Source: Deltaproteobacteria bacterium SG8_13 (GTDB lineage: Bacteria > Desulfobacterota > Desulfobacteria > Desulfobacterales > SG8-13). Taken from it: a stretch of DNA of 64,000 bases. Positions 47,801 to 55,029 of the stretch are shown here, piece after piece. Made by a program: the position numbers and the translations under genes. The notes beneath the pieces are model-generated. The model was not told the origin of the DNA. It saw only the letters and a program-made list of their open reading frames with translations, and ran no database searches. The DNA lies in NCBI GenBank assembly GCA_001303025.1, contig LJNK01000015.1, positions 24,792-88,791 of the forward strand, read 5' to 3'. Within the stretch, counting starts at the first letter, position 1. Each line of letters starts with the position of its first letter.

Positions 47801-50800
47801 TCGCGGTAGGGCCAGTCGCCGTCGTACCAGGGTGGCCCGCTTACCACCACCACCGCATCACTGAACTCGGAGGTGTTGCCGGCCGGATCGGTGGCCGTAG
47901 CCGTGATCAAGTCGCCGGCGGCCACTGAAACACCGGACAATATAATCGCATAGGTCGCGGTGCCGTCAGCAGCGCTGGTCACCGTATCGGAGCCGAGGTA
48001 GACCCGGCCCTCACCGTTGCCGCTGGGATCGGCGTCGGCTGACGGGCTGGAGAAAAATTCGAGGGTGTACACCGTGCTCGGGGCGGAGTCGATAATGCCC
48101 ACGATGGTGGTGTCCCCGCCGCCGGATGCCGCCGAGGTCAAGTCAGGGAAGTTCTGCAGGCTGTTGGCGCCGGTGTCGGCATCATCGGCCCCACCACCGT
48201 CGTTTTCGGTCACATCGTCGCCCACATAGGCGGGGTTGAATACCCCTGAGCGCGCATCGAGATCGATGCCGAGTCCGGCGTTACCGTAAATGGCGTTTTC
48301 CGTGATCTGGTTATCGGCCGGAGGTGAAGCGGCCGTGTCGTTGAAGCTGGTAACGAGGATACCTGTGCCTCCGTTGGCACCGTCGCCCGTTGTGCCAGTA
48401 ATAATATTGCGACGGATCACGTTGCCGCTGGAACCGTCATTGACCCCGATGCCGGCCGTGTACATGTTTTCGATGGTGTTGTTTTCGATCAGCGCATTTT
48501 GTGTCTGGTACCAGAATTCGATCCCCTTGCCCCACCAGGTCTCCGCGGTAGTAAATCCAACAGTATCATGAATGTAATTTCCGCGGATGACCGCACCACC
48601 GGCGATATCGGACACCGCATCGCCGGTGACCCCGGCTGCGTAAGTAGTAAACGCCACCTCATTGTTGATGAAGTTGACCTGCTCGATGTTTGCAGAGCCA
48701 GAGAACGCCTGGCTCATCATGACGGAGTTGTTCTGGAGAAAAGCAATGTAGTTGTTGCTGATGCTGGCTGCGCCGTTGGTGGAGATGCCCAGCGGTTGGG
48801 TCCCGCCGGCATCGCTGCCGTCGGCCAGGGTGCCGATCAGGTTCCCCGTTATGACGGCCTCGCCGGCAGCGGCTGTAACCGTGGCGTTGACCCAGATCTG
48901 GGCATCGAGGGGGGCGCTGCCGAAACGGTTGATCGCCAGGCTGCGGATGGTCACCATGCCGGCGTCCACAACCAGACCGGATCCCACAGCCAGCGCATCC
49001 CCGTTTACCTCCAGTTCGGGTCGGTCGACCCGGTCCAGCGTGAGCCCATCGACACCGACCGTACCGCCGGTGCCTACCTGGCCGGGGTTCGGCTCGACAA
49101 CGCTGATGCCGTCCGTCAGGTCATAGGCCGTTCCGTCAACCGTAATGCCGGCATCAGTGATGTCCGGCAACACACTTGCGACATCGATTCGCCACCAGTT
49201 ACCGCCGCCACCTGCGGCATTGGTGGCCACAGCCGGTACAAATCGCATGGCGTTGGCACCGCTGATAGCGTTGGCGTTGGTAATGAACTGGCGCAGCGTG
49301 CCCTGCTGCACTCGATTGGTGCCTGCCCCGTCGTCATCGGTTGCGTCTCCGCGCGTGCTGACGACAGCGTTGAAGCTGAAGCCGAAGTTCACGCCGGTAG
49401 CGTCCGCTGCCACGATGGTTCTGCGTATCACATGCTCGGCAGTGGTGAGTGCAGCGGCATCGTCGGAGATGCCTGCATTGCGCCCGCCATAGAGCGCTCC
49501 GGCGGTGGCCGTAAAACCTGCCCCGCTGGCTGCTCCGCTGACCGCATAGGTCTGTTCGGCCCAGATGTCTCCGATGGCAAACCCGCCGTTATAAGGCGCC
49601 CCATCGAGTGTGGTCGAATCGACCACTGTATAATAGGTGCCGACGGTCAGACCGCCGAAGCTGTAGTTGCCGGAGCCGTCAGTGGTGGTCGAATTGACCC
49701 ACACTTCGCTGCCGTCGATGATCGCATTGCCGATGTCCCGATAAAGATGCACCGTGGCTCCGGAGAAGGTGAGCGTTCCGACTTCGGCCACATCAGCATC
49801 GGCGTCTGTGTCGTGGTAGACGCTACCGATAATGCTGTATGTGGGTGCCGGGGGCCGGCCGGCCGTGAAGTTGCGGCATACTTCAGCCGGAGTCAGGGCC
49901 CGTGAGTAAACCGCCGCCAGGTAAAACTCTCCCAGCCAGGTGCGATTTAGGGTTAGCTCGTTGGCCAGTGCGAATCGGTAACCGGCATTCCAGTTGCCAA
50001 AGGTACCGGTCGCATCGAAGCGGCTGGCGACTTCAACGCCGTTTACATACAGACGGGCAGTCCCTGCCGCATCTCGGGTGTACATGACGTGGGTCAGGGA
50101 AGTGGTCACAGGATCGTTTGTGGAGTCGGTCTGGAAAAGCGGCGTGCCGTTCAGATCGCCGTCGGTGGTACGCACCCGCGCTCCGTAATTTGTCGTCTCC
50201 TGGTGTAAGGTGAAGTTACGGTTGAGGGTGTCGACCGAAAGTGTCGCAATGCGGGATGGGCCGCTTTGGATGGTGTTTGCCGGTGAAATCCATGCTTCGA
50301 TGGTCATCTCGTTGGAGGCTTGGGCGGCGGTGATGATCTTTGAGGCCGGCCCGGCCGAGGCGATGATGGTCGAGGCGTCCACGGAGAGGCCACCGCCCGG
50401 GATCCAGGTAACGTTTCCCGGATCGGCGATTGTCAGGTTCAGCGGCGCGCCCGCACCGGATACATCGTTGACCGTGGCCCCGCTTCCCTCGGTAAAATCG
50501 TATAGCACCTGCAGGTCGCTGGTCACCCGTCCGCCGGTGCAGTCCATGGCTGTCACCGGCGCGCTGAATTCAGAAGTATTGCCGTTTGGATCGGTGGCCG
50601 TGGCAGTGACGAATTCGCCGCCGGCGACTGCCGCACCGGCGATAACGATGGTAAAGGACACGTTGCCGCCGCCGTCGGTGGTGACCGTGTCAGCCCCCAG
50701 ATAGGTTTCGCCTTCACCGTATCCGGACGGATCGGCGGCCGTGCTGGAGAAGAACTCCAGGGTGAAGGTCGTAGCGGCGGTAGTGCTGAGCGTGCCGATG

Positions 50801-53800
50801 ACCGTGGTGTCAACGCCGTCGGTGCTGGCCTGGGTCAGCACCGGGAAATTCTGCAGATTGTTGAACCCGGTGTCGGCATCGCCGGGGTCGTTTGCGGTAA
50901 CGCCGTCGTCGTTCAAATCGATCCCCAGCCCGCCGTTGTCCGAAATGCTGTTTGCGGTAAACCGGTTGTTCACACCGCCGCTGACCGAATCGTTGATGCC
51001 GGGGCCGGCATTGCGCTCAATGGTATTGTTTGGACCGAAAGTATTGTCCGAGGAGGGGTTGTTTATGAAGCAGACGCCGCCCTGAAGTCCATTGTCGGTG
51101 ATCGTGTTGTTGGCGACCGTCGAATTGGCCAACATGCTCACTTCCAAGCCGCACGCATCGGCCGGAGCCGGCCCATTGAGGGTGACGGTATTGCCGGTAA
51201 AAGTGATCGAATTGCCGAGGAGTTTGAAGCCGTCTTCTCCGTTGCCGGTGGACACGTTGTTGGTAAAGATGTTGCCCGTGCTGAGGCCGTCGGCAAAGCG
51301 CACCCCGTCGCTGAAATTGGCGGAAAAGGTGTTGTTGTCGAACGTATTGCTGTCGGCTGCGCCGGTGATGCTCAATGCCCCTATGGCGCCGGCATCGTTG
51401 CTGTTGAGGGTTAGATAGTTTTCAGCGATGGTGTTGGTGTCCCCTCCCCCTGCAATTCCATCCAGGAATATACCGGTTCCGACGCCGGCGGCGGCGCCGT
51501 TGTTGAAGCGGCGAATGTCAAGCTTGCGAATGGCGCTGTTGCTGGCCTGCAGGTGCAGGCCGTGGTCATCGACACCCAAGTTGATACCATCGAGCACGAT
51601 ATCCGGTGCCCCCGGGCGCTGATCGCCCTGGCTGGCCTCCTGGGTACTGCCATCGATGGTCGTGGCGTTGTCAACGACCACCGGCAATGCAGAGGTGAGC
51701 TGGATTGTGAAGGCATTTGCAACGACCGTGTTGAAATTGGCATCATCGAGCTGAATGCTGAAAAGCGACGCATTCGCTCCGGCAACCGCGTTGGCGTTGC
51801 GGACAAACTGGTTCAGCGATCCCTGCACCGTGCGATTGGCCGTGCCGTCGTCGTCACCGTCGCGGGTGCTGACGATGGCGTTAAAGCTGAATCCGAAATC
51901 CACGCCGGTCACATCGCCGCCGGAGACGATCACCCGGGTTACGTGCTCGGCGGTGGCCAGACCGGTGGCATCGTCGGAGACGGCCGCATCCTTGCCACCG
52001 AAGCAGTTGCCGGCTGCTGCCAGCTCGGCAATGCTCCCGGCACCATCGTCACACCAGGCCCCTGCAGCACCGGTTGTTTGTTCAGCCCAGACATCGCCCT
52101 GGGCAAATCCGCCGTTCAGACCCGCAGAGGCAGACACGGTGGTGGAGTCGACAAAAACCCAGTAGGTATCGTCGGCAAGCGCCGTGAAAGAATAGTTACC
52201 ACTGGCATCAGTGGTGGCGGTGCCAACCGCTGTGTCGCCGCCGTTGGGGATGTTGTCACCGTTGTCGCGGAAAAGAATCAGATCGACCCCGGGGCTGCCC
52301 GAATCTCCTGTCAGGTCACCGTCACCGTTTACGTCCTCGTAAACCGTGCCGGCAATCGAATTCGAGCCGCCGCAATTGTTCGGATCTATGACGGTGGCGC
52401 CAGTGGGTATACCAATGATTGCTCCACCGGGAATCGGTGAGACAAGGTCAGTGGTAATGTAAATGCCATCCACGCTGTGGTTGGATTCGCGCACCCACAA
52501 ATTGATGGTGTGTGGGCCGGCTGTGCCCACAACGATTTGATTTGAGCCGGTGCCTACCTGAAGGCTGTTGGACCAGATCCACGTATTGTATGTGCCGCCT
52601 TCGTTGAGTGCGCCCGCAGGGGTGCCATCCAGTCCGATCCAGACCGAGTCGCTGCCACCGTCGGGGGCGTACCCGCGCATCCACACCATGTAGGTCCCGG
52701 GAGCCGGAAAATTGACCGTGTAGTCGGCGCGCATGTCATCCGGCGGGTTGCCGGTATCGCCGTTGCTGCTGAACAGATAACCGGTCCCGTTGAAACCGGC
52801 CGTCGTATTATCGACCGTGAAAACCCCGATATCTGCACCCGGTACCAGCGGCGAGACAAAATTTTCCGCATCGATGTACGTGCCGTTGGGGTCGACATCG
52901 CAGGTGGGACTGGCTGTTTCCTGGGCGCCGTAAGCACTCAAAAACCCACCAACGCCCGGATTGATTTGGTTGTTGTACTGGGTGCCGATCCACTGGGGCG
53001 GACGGGCTATGCTGGAAATTCGCAGCTCGTCCAGGCGGCCGTTGCCGTAGTCTTCCCACTGGCGTGCGCCCATGTAAAGCGGCCGGGTATCTAAGGCTAT
53101 CGGCCCTGCCAGAGGGCCCGATTGAACCTGGCTGCCGTCGACAAATATGCGCTCGGTTGTGCCGTCCCAGGTGGCTGCAAGGTGGTACCACGTCCCGCCG
53201 GAAGCGATCACGTTCGTTGCGACAGGTCCATCGTCGTCGCCTTGATCGAGAGCGAGAAAGGCATGTCCCGGCCCTGCGGTCGAGGTATCCGGCGTATAGG
53301 CCCTCACGCCAAGCTGGTAGCCGTTGGGGTTTGCTTCTCCCTTTCGCAGCAGCGGAAACACGTCACAGCAAAAATTGATGAACCCGTTGGGGCGAACCCA
53401 CACCCAGCCCTCCAGGGTAATGCTGGTGGTCAGCTGCAGGGTGAGGTCATCCGCCACCGTGATGTAGTCATCTGTTCCATCAAAGTCGCGCGCCGGTCCG
53501 ATGGCGCCCGCGACCTGGGTCGGATGAGAAGTGGGACTGGTGCCGTCGTTGTTGTTGGCGGTGCTGTCCGAATAACTTGCGGGGGTCGCCCCCTGCTCGG
53601 CCAGGTGCCACACGCCTCTGTAGTTTGAGTTCCAGGTGCCGGCCACGTTTTGCTGATCGGCCGGTACCGTGGGATATCCGTAGTAGAGGTAAAGCGTCTT
53701 GTCCGTGCCGTTGGTAATGCCCGGCGCCGGTATCCTGACCCAGGCGACCAGGGTTCCGGTGCCTTGATCGAAGAATTCGATTTCGTGATCCAGCTTTGTT

Positions 53801-54147
53801 ACTTCGTCGCTGTCGGCAAAGAGCAGATCGTTGCCATCCGCCCGAGCCGCGGAAAGGTCGGTATCGGTGATGGAGATAAGCACCGGGAAATCGTTGTGGG
53901 GACCGCCGACGACCTGGCTGCCGTCGATGGTGATCGCCTTGCGATATTGCCAGTTGAGGCTGTACCAGGCGGCGTGGACGTTTGTGGCGATGAGCAAAAT
54001 CAGGACGATCAGCAAAGAGGGGATGAAGGTTCGGTGCCATCCTTTGTATGGCAGAATTTTTGAGGCAAAAAAACGAACCCCAACCGCACCTGTGCTATCG
54101 GGTGTGATGACTTGCTTTTCTGATGGCGGGTGATTCGTCTTTTTCAT
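41569..54147 (-). CDS. Giant surface protein, N-terminal part: signal peptide, DUF2341/LamG and repeated beta-helix modules
   Basis: First segment of the giant gene, 4,192 aa. The N-terminus has a 40-residue charged leader, a hydrophobic core (41-55) and a likely cleavage site at NVHA/A (59), an extended signal peptide. Domains: DUF2341 (60-150), LamG (about 190-430), a carbohydrate-binding-like domain (430-585), module 1 (590-1200), LamG (1205-1430), module 2 (1430-2100), DUF2341 plus LamG (2105-2435), module 3 (2440-3095), LamG-like (3100-3290), module 4 (3290-4090) and the start of module 5. From about residue 4160 the frame runs into basic, non-homologous sequence and stops. LamG domains suggest glycan or protein binding. 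The start at 54147 has only a weak ribosome site, 56 nt after a response-regulator gene, so translational coupling is possible. Confidence 0.87.
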   Translation of the reverse strand: MKKTNHPPSEKQVITPDSTGAVGVRFFASKILPYKGWHRTFIPSLLIVLILLIATNVHAAWYSLNWQYRKAITIDGSQVVGGPHNDFPVLISITDTDLSAARADGNDLLFADSDEVTKLDHEIEFFDQGTGTLVAWVRIPAPGITNGTDKTLYLYYGYPTVPADQQNVAGTWNSNYRGVWHLAEQGATPASYSDSTANNNDGTSPTSHPTQVAGAIGPARDFDGTDDYITVADDLTLQLTTSITLEGWVWVRPNGFINFCCDVFPLLRKGEANPNGYQLGVRAYTPDTSTAGPGHAFLALDQGDDDGPVATNVIASGGTWYHLAATWDGTTERIFVDGSQVQSGPLAGPIALDTRPLYMGARQWEDYGNGRLDELRISSIARPPQWIGTQYNNQINPGVGGFLSAYGAQETASPTCDVDPNGTYIDAENFVSPLVPGADIGVFTVDNTTAGFNGTGYLFSSNGDTGNPPDDMRADYTVNFPAPGTYMVWMRGYAPDGGSDSVWIGLDGTPAGALNEGGTYNTWIWSNSLQVGTGSNQIVVGTAGPHTINLWVRESNHSVDGIYITTDLVSPIPGGAIIGIPTGATVIDPNNCGGSNSIAGTVYEDVNGDGDLTGDSGSPGVDLILFRDNGDNIPNGGDTAVGTATTDASGNYSFTALADDTYWVFVDSTTVSASAGLNGGFAQGDVWAEQTTGAAGAWCDDGAGSIAELAAAGNCFGGKDAAVSDDATGLATAEHVTRVIVSGGDVTGVDFGFSFNAIVSTRDGDDDGTANRTVQGSLNQFVRNANAVAGANASLFSIQLDDANFNTVVANAFTIQLTSALPVVVDNATTIDGSTQEASQGDQRPGAPDIVLDGINLGVDDHGLHLQASNSAIRKLDIRRFNNGAAAGVGTGIFLDGIAGGGDTNTIAENYLTLNSNDAGAIGALSITGAADSNTFDNNTFSANFSDGVRFADGLSTGNIFTNNVSTGNGEDGFKLLGNSITFTGNTVTLNGPAPADACGLEVSMLANSTVANNTITDNGLQGGVCFINNPSSDNTFGPNNTIERNAGPGINDSVSGGVNNRFTANSISDNGGLGIDLNDDGVTANDPGDADTGFNNLQNFPVLTQASTDGVDTTVIGTLSTTAATTFTLEFFSSTAADPSGYGEGETYLGADTVTTDGGGNVSFTIVIAGAAVAGGEFVTATATDPNGNTSEFSAPVTAMDCTGGRVTSDLQVLYDFTEGSGATVNDVSGAGAPLNLTIADPGNVTWIPGGGLSVDASTIIASAGPASKIITAAQASNEMTIEAWISPANTIQSGPSRIATLSVDTLNRNFTLHQETTNYGARVRTTDGDLNGTPLFQTDSTNDPVTTSLTHVMYTRDAAGTARLYVNGVEVASRFDATGTFGNWNAGYRFALANELTLNRTWLGEFYLAAVYSRALTPAEVCRNFTAGRPPAPTYSIIGSVYHDTDADADVAEVGTLTFSGATVHLYRDIGNAIIDGSEVWVNSTTTDGSGNYSFGGLTVGTYYTVVDSTTLDGAPYNGGFAIGDIWAEQTYAVSGAASGAGFTATAGALYGGRNAGISDDAAALTTAEHVIRRTIVAADATGVNFGFSFNAVVSTRGDATDDDGAGTNRVQQGTLRQFITNANAISGANAMRFVPAVATNAAGGGGNWWRIDVASVLPDITDAGITVDGTAYDLTDGISVVEPNPGQVGTGGTVGVDGLTLDRVDRPELEVNGDALAVGSGLVVDAGMVTIRSLAINRFGSAPLDAQIWVNATVTAAAGEAVITGNLIGTLADGSDAGGTQPLGISTNGAASISNNYIAFLQNNSVMMSQAFSGSANIEQVNFINNEVAFTTYAAGVTGDAVSDIAGGAVIRGNYIHDTVGFTTAETWWGKGIEFWYQTQNALIENNTIENMYTAGIGVNDGSSGNVIRRNIITGTTGDGANGGTGILVTSFNDTAASPPADNQITENAIYGNAGLGIDLDARSGVFNPAYVGDDVTENDGGGADDADTGANSLQNFPDLTSAASGGGDTTIVGIIDSAPSTVYTLEFFSSPSADADPSGNGEGRVYLGSDTVTSAADGTATYAIILSGVSVAAGDLITATATDPAGNTSEFSDAVVVVSGPPWYDGDWPYRDALVLAGSSFCTTVNGFPVPVAISGNAGLQGSAQPDGDDILFTLADGVTKVPHEIETFTKSSGDLVAWVKLDIVASADQTIYMYYGNASAANQENLPGLWDADYQGVWHLNEDVTDEATTGTHLDSTSNNNNGSQRRNVEGPGQIADGQVFDGSSDYIQVADDTSLDIAAEMTIEAWIRLPNVSSDQKIAGKTGPAPPPYYGYLLGVEAGQLYPEIWDSSGTAGGHYTFSAGSISPNEWTHVAVTWRTNDRMIGYINGAEVANIPNGANPIGTNNSSLIFGAAPWNPSTLEMNGTIDEIRISQKALDPAWIQAEVCTAGGIVPAIPTYVITGTVYEDVNGDGSLADAVTAAAVDVDLYRDGGDGQPDGGDDSSIATAATDAAGVFTFTGLGDGTYWVVVDSKTLSADTDVWAEQTYGTAGAWCDNGSGTTVERGTAGTCFGGQRADISDDTSLLNTAQHVTRVTIAGGTVTGVHFGFSFNAVVNTLAGDGQDDDGLTNRTVQGSLRQFIANANAIAGANAMRFVPAVTTNASGGGNNWWQISVTQALPAITDADTAIEGTAYEFTNGTTIRNTNNASLGYSGPVGLGADAAVGTGDEPTLSSINGPELEIVNDRATNPVNVGLDLQANGVAVRDIAIYGFGDTDIWLSNNIRVGIDGSATNYTNVLIEDSVIGTSAAGFADPGAVGRTAYNNIGIYHADSGFIRNNLIGYAGNFGIFLSGDAGGWTVQGNEIRGNGVTDSGRDGIDIGNDSNNTTVNGNLFAANAGSGIDSWSGAGSNLISNNTFDQNGAGGGETSAIRVFGNNSTIELNDFRDNAGPGVLVVANNLLWGPSHIPAIQNRISRNRFSNNGSNAIDLLADAGDANLGDGITIIPGTDANAGNIDLDFPVIIAAQLSAGTTTVVGTTCANCEVEVYQAVADGDGSDTSGADDYGEGVAYLGTANADAAGDWYLGGITALAAGDNVSAIAIDSSNNTSEFSMNAEVIITGSCPPIGGDILYLACFDDQIPNQVPVGWTVSVSGGNELVRIDGSTQVFSDGTGAGGPAVSGDPGWTDVSVFQRFRSVSGTINHAGVIARYVNDQNMVYGGIVTATTAEIWNRISNTWIQIGGTWTIPNVSSGWHTQELRIAGDRAELYIDGAFIGSATLSTGAPVAGKTGFWSQYGPEGYRDDHTVRLAYLLDGTIFEDADFAGTAAEYDGGVADLGLASVDVELYDAADVYIGSAATAADGSFQFIVHDGAYKVRARSATIGDADTPPAGGLNGTVPGTWPYPLAEMTWGSGAALYGGQDPTVNDTATGDNAGPGDTYVNVTVSGGNASGVNLGFAYNLITNTADDGAPDNTRSSQGSLRQYIKNANAIGTSGGTTANTSQFRIPTSDPNYNGSGSGEFTIQPASALPTITETVVLDAATQTVNIGDTNTAGPEVELEGSLAGAVNGLNISAGSSTLRGFAINQFSQHGVYISGGVSGNFIVGNYIGTDVTGSAAAGNGWMGVEVAGASTGNRIGGTAAADRNVISGNGQNGVSVIGGSDNTLIQGNYVGTNATGSGPIPNTMSGIGINGASTITIGGNIAGAGNVISGNTQQGIWMNTSSGPFIQGNTIGLNAAGDAAVANGGVGIVIEAGVSGAQIGGAAAVERNLISGNTGDGIFVNGADSTTIENNFIGTDAAGSADLGNGGDGILADNSADSTGITNNVISGNDDDGIDLKNSAGATIQGNYVGVSADGLSAMGNSQEGVLLDSTSGSTIGGTSASERNIVSGHLYGIRLSGAASTGNTVAGNYVGTDVNGTAAFGNTEHGVTLRLGAANNTIGGTAAGAGNLIAFNGIGVVLEATAGTGNAIQTNAIHTNTGLGIDLGNDGLTANDGNDGDTGPNALQNWPELTKTTSDVASTTITGRLNSTPNTTFRLEFFSSAAADPSGNGEGEEYLGFDTVTTNGGGNSLFNIVVPIAVATGNVITATATDPNGNTSEFGNAETVSDPFTISGTVYEDINGDASLADALRLAGVTASIYADGGDNQPDGVDDSLLGSAATNILGNYLFSNLSDSSTYWIVVDSKTVPRRDRQPRRTGCSRCLLRWPSNGGI
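41880..44280 (-). repeat. Giant protein module copy 4
   Basis: Fourth and longest copy. The head is diverged (GTIFEDADFAG), followed by LYGGQ, LGFAYNLI, GSLRQYIKNANA and an extended beta-helix of about 40-aa repeats with the recurring theme NYVGTDA-GNG-GV-IGG-RNVISGN. The tail is LGIDLGNDG...TATDPNGNTSEFG. Boundaries are approximate. Confidence 0.72.
44865..46835 (-). repeat. Giant protein module copy 3
   Basis: Third copy: [53 protein letters not shown], beta-helix and a degenerate tail with DYGEGVAYLG and SSNNTSEFS. It is followed by a LamG-like insertion (about 44280-44850). Boundaries are approximate. Confidence 0.72.
47845..49855 (-). repeat. Giant protein module copy 2
   Basis: Second copy: [49 protein letters not shown], beta-helix, LGIDLD and the TATDPAGNTSEFS tail. 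This copy lacks the cysteine pair found in copies 1, 3 and 5. Boundaries are approximate. Confidence 0.72.
50550..52374 (-). repeat. Giant protein module copy 1
   Basis: First copy of the large module. It begins with an SdrD-B-like domain (GTVYEDVNGDGDL), then VWAEQ, a cysteine pair (WCDDG, CFGG), TAEHVTRV, FGFSFNA, GSLNQFVRNANA, a parallel beta-helix of NTI/ENNT-type turns, LGIDLNDDG and an Ig-like tail ending TATDPNGNTSEFS. Boundaries are approximate. Confidence 0.75.
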
Positions 54148-54203
54148 TGTCTGTTTTTCAATGCTGGGCGTACGGGGATCGCGTCAATTCACTTTTTCTT
54201 CGG

Positions 54204-54653
54204 TCACACCCGGTTTTCCGTCGGGGAGACCAGAATCGCCTTTTCGAAGATCTCGTCTCCGTTGCGGCCATTTTTCCGGGCGTGCATGGCCAAAGTGGCC
54301 CAAAGGGTCTCCACGGTGAACGGTTTCTGCAAAAAGTCACTGGCACCGATGCCGTAGGCTTCGGAAATCAGGGCGTCATCACCGTTGGCCGAGATCAACA
54401 GCTTGATCGCGGTCGGCTGCGACAAAACCGCCTGCTTTAGAAACGTGATGCCGTTGATACCCGGCAGCTGGTAGTCGCTGATGATGACGTCGAACTGCTC
54501 TTCGAAAAGTGCCTTCAGCCCGTCTTCCGCGCTTGAAGCGGTGCGCAGGTGAAACTTTTTGTGCCGGAAGGCCAGCTGCATGGCGTCGCGGATGAACGGA
54601 TCGTCATCGACCAACAGCGATTTCAAATTCTGCAGTGATTGGAGTGCGTCCAT
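54204..54653 (-). CDS. Single-domain-type response regulator preceding the giant gene
   Basis: A 149-aa protein made of one CheY-like receiver with acidic pocket VDDD (16-18), phosphoacceptor D60 in VIISDYQLPG, the switch residue region LLISANG, and lysine in LQKPF near 110. A short helical tail follows (residues 125-149) with no recognised output domain. The ATG has AAAGGG about 7 nt upstream. It is the first gene behind the sigma-54 promoter at 54711-54726 and lies 56 nt before the giant gene, so it is probably transcribed with it. It likely acts by protein contact or as a phosphate sink in the surrounding phosphorelay (inference). Confidence 0.9.
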   Translation of the reverse strand: MDALQSLQNLKSLLVDDDPFIRDAMQLAFRHKKFHLRTASSAEDGLKALFEEQFDVIISDYQLPGINGITFLKQAVLSQPTAIKLLISANGDDALISEAYGIGASDFLQKPFTVETLWATLAMHARKNGRNGDEIFEKAILVSPTENRV

Positions 54654-54710
54654 TTTGGCCCTTTCATGAATGAAATACAGTGCAATACGTTTGCTGCATC
54701 AATCATAATA

Positions 54711-54726
54711 GGCAAAAAGCGTGCCA
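54711..54726 (-). promoter_or_regulatory. Sigma-54 (RpoN) promoter of the response regulator-giant adhesin operon
   Basis: The minus strand reads TGGCACGCTTTTTGCC. This matches the -24/-12 consensus TGGCACG-N4-TTGC at every constrained position except the final weak A/T. The spacing between GG and GC is correct. Predicted transcription would start near 54700, giving a leader of about 47 nt before the ATG at 54653. An NtrC-type activator is encoded directly upstream at 55030-56424. Confidence 0.8.
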
Positions 54727-54732
54727 CGATAA

Positions 54733-54749
54733 GTAAATTTACAATTTAC
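54733..54749. repeat. AT-rich inverted repeat next to the sigma-54 promoter
   Basis: A perfect 7-bp inverted repeat GTAAATT-TAC-AATTTAC lies 6 nt upstream of the -24 element. It could be a repressor site or a bending site that helps the activator reach the polymerase. It is too close to the promoter to be an ordinary enhancer. Confidence 0.5.
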
Positions 54750-55029
54750 CTATTATAACAGTTAGTTAAATCGTTTTTGGAATTACGTAGATGCGGAAAA
54801 AACGGGATGTGGGGGATATCGCACAGAAGAATTGGGGGAAATGGCGCAACTATCCGCAGTGATTGACATTATTGAAATTTTCAGGGATGGACGGCGAGGG
54901 GCTCTTCAAACGACAGGTTGGGCAACCAACAGTTGTTTGTTGATGGCATCGAAAGAAAGCGGAAGGACGATACGAACAGCGGTATATTGAAGTGCAAAAA
55001 ATCTAAGGGGCCGTATCGCGCGGGGAAAA

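Larger units (their letters stand above)
54654..55029. other. Regulatory intergenic region upstream of the response regulator and giant gene
   Basis: About 375 nt without a gene. It holds a sigma-54 promoter (54711-54726), an AT-rich inverted repeat just upstream (54733-54749) and a looser TGTG-N10-CACA dyad at 54808-54825. That dyad is about 110 nt upstream of the predicted transcription start, a typical distance for an NtrC-type enhancer. The remainder shows nothing recognisable. Confidence 0.6.

Noticed and set aside
40200..52374. CRISPR or satellite-type DNA repeat
   Set aside because: The periodicity is at protein level, in frame and divergent at DNA level. There are no uniform direct repeats with unique spacers.
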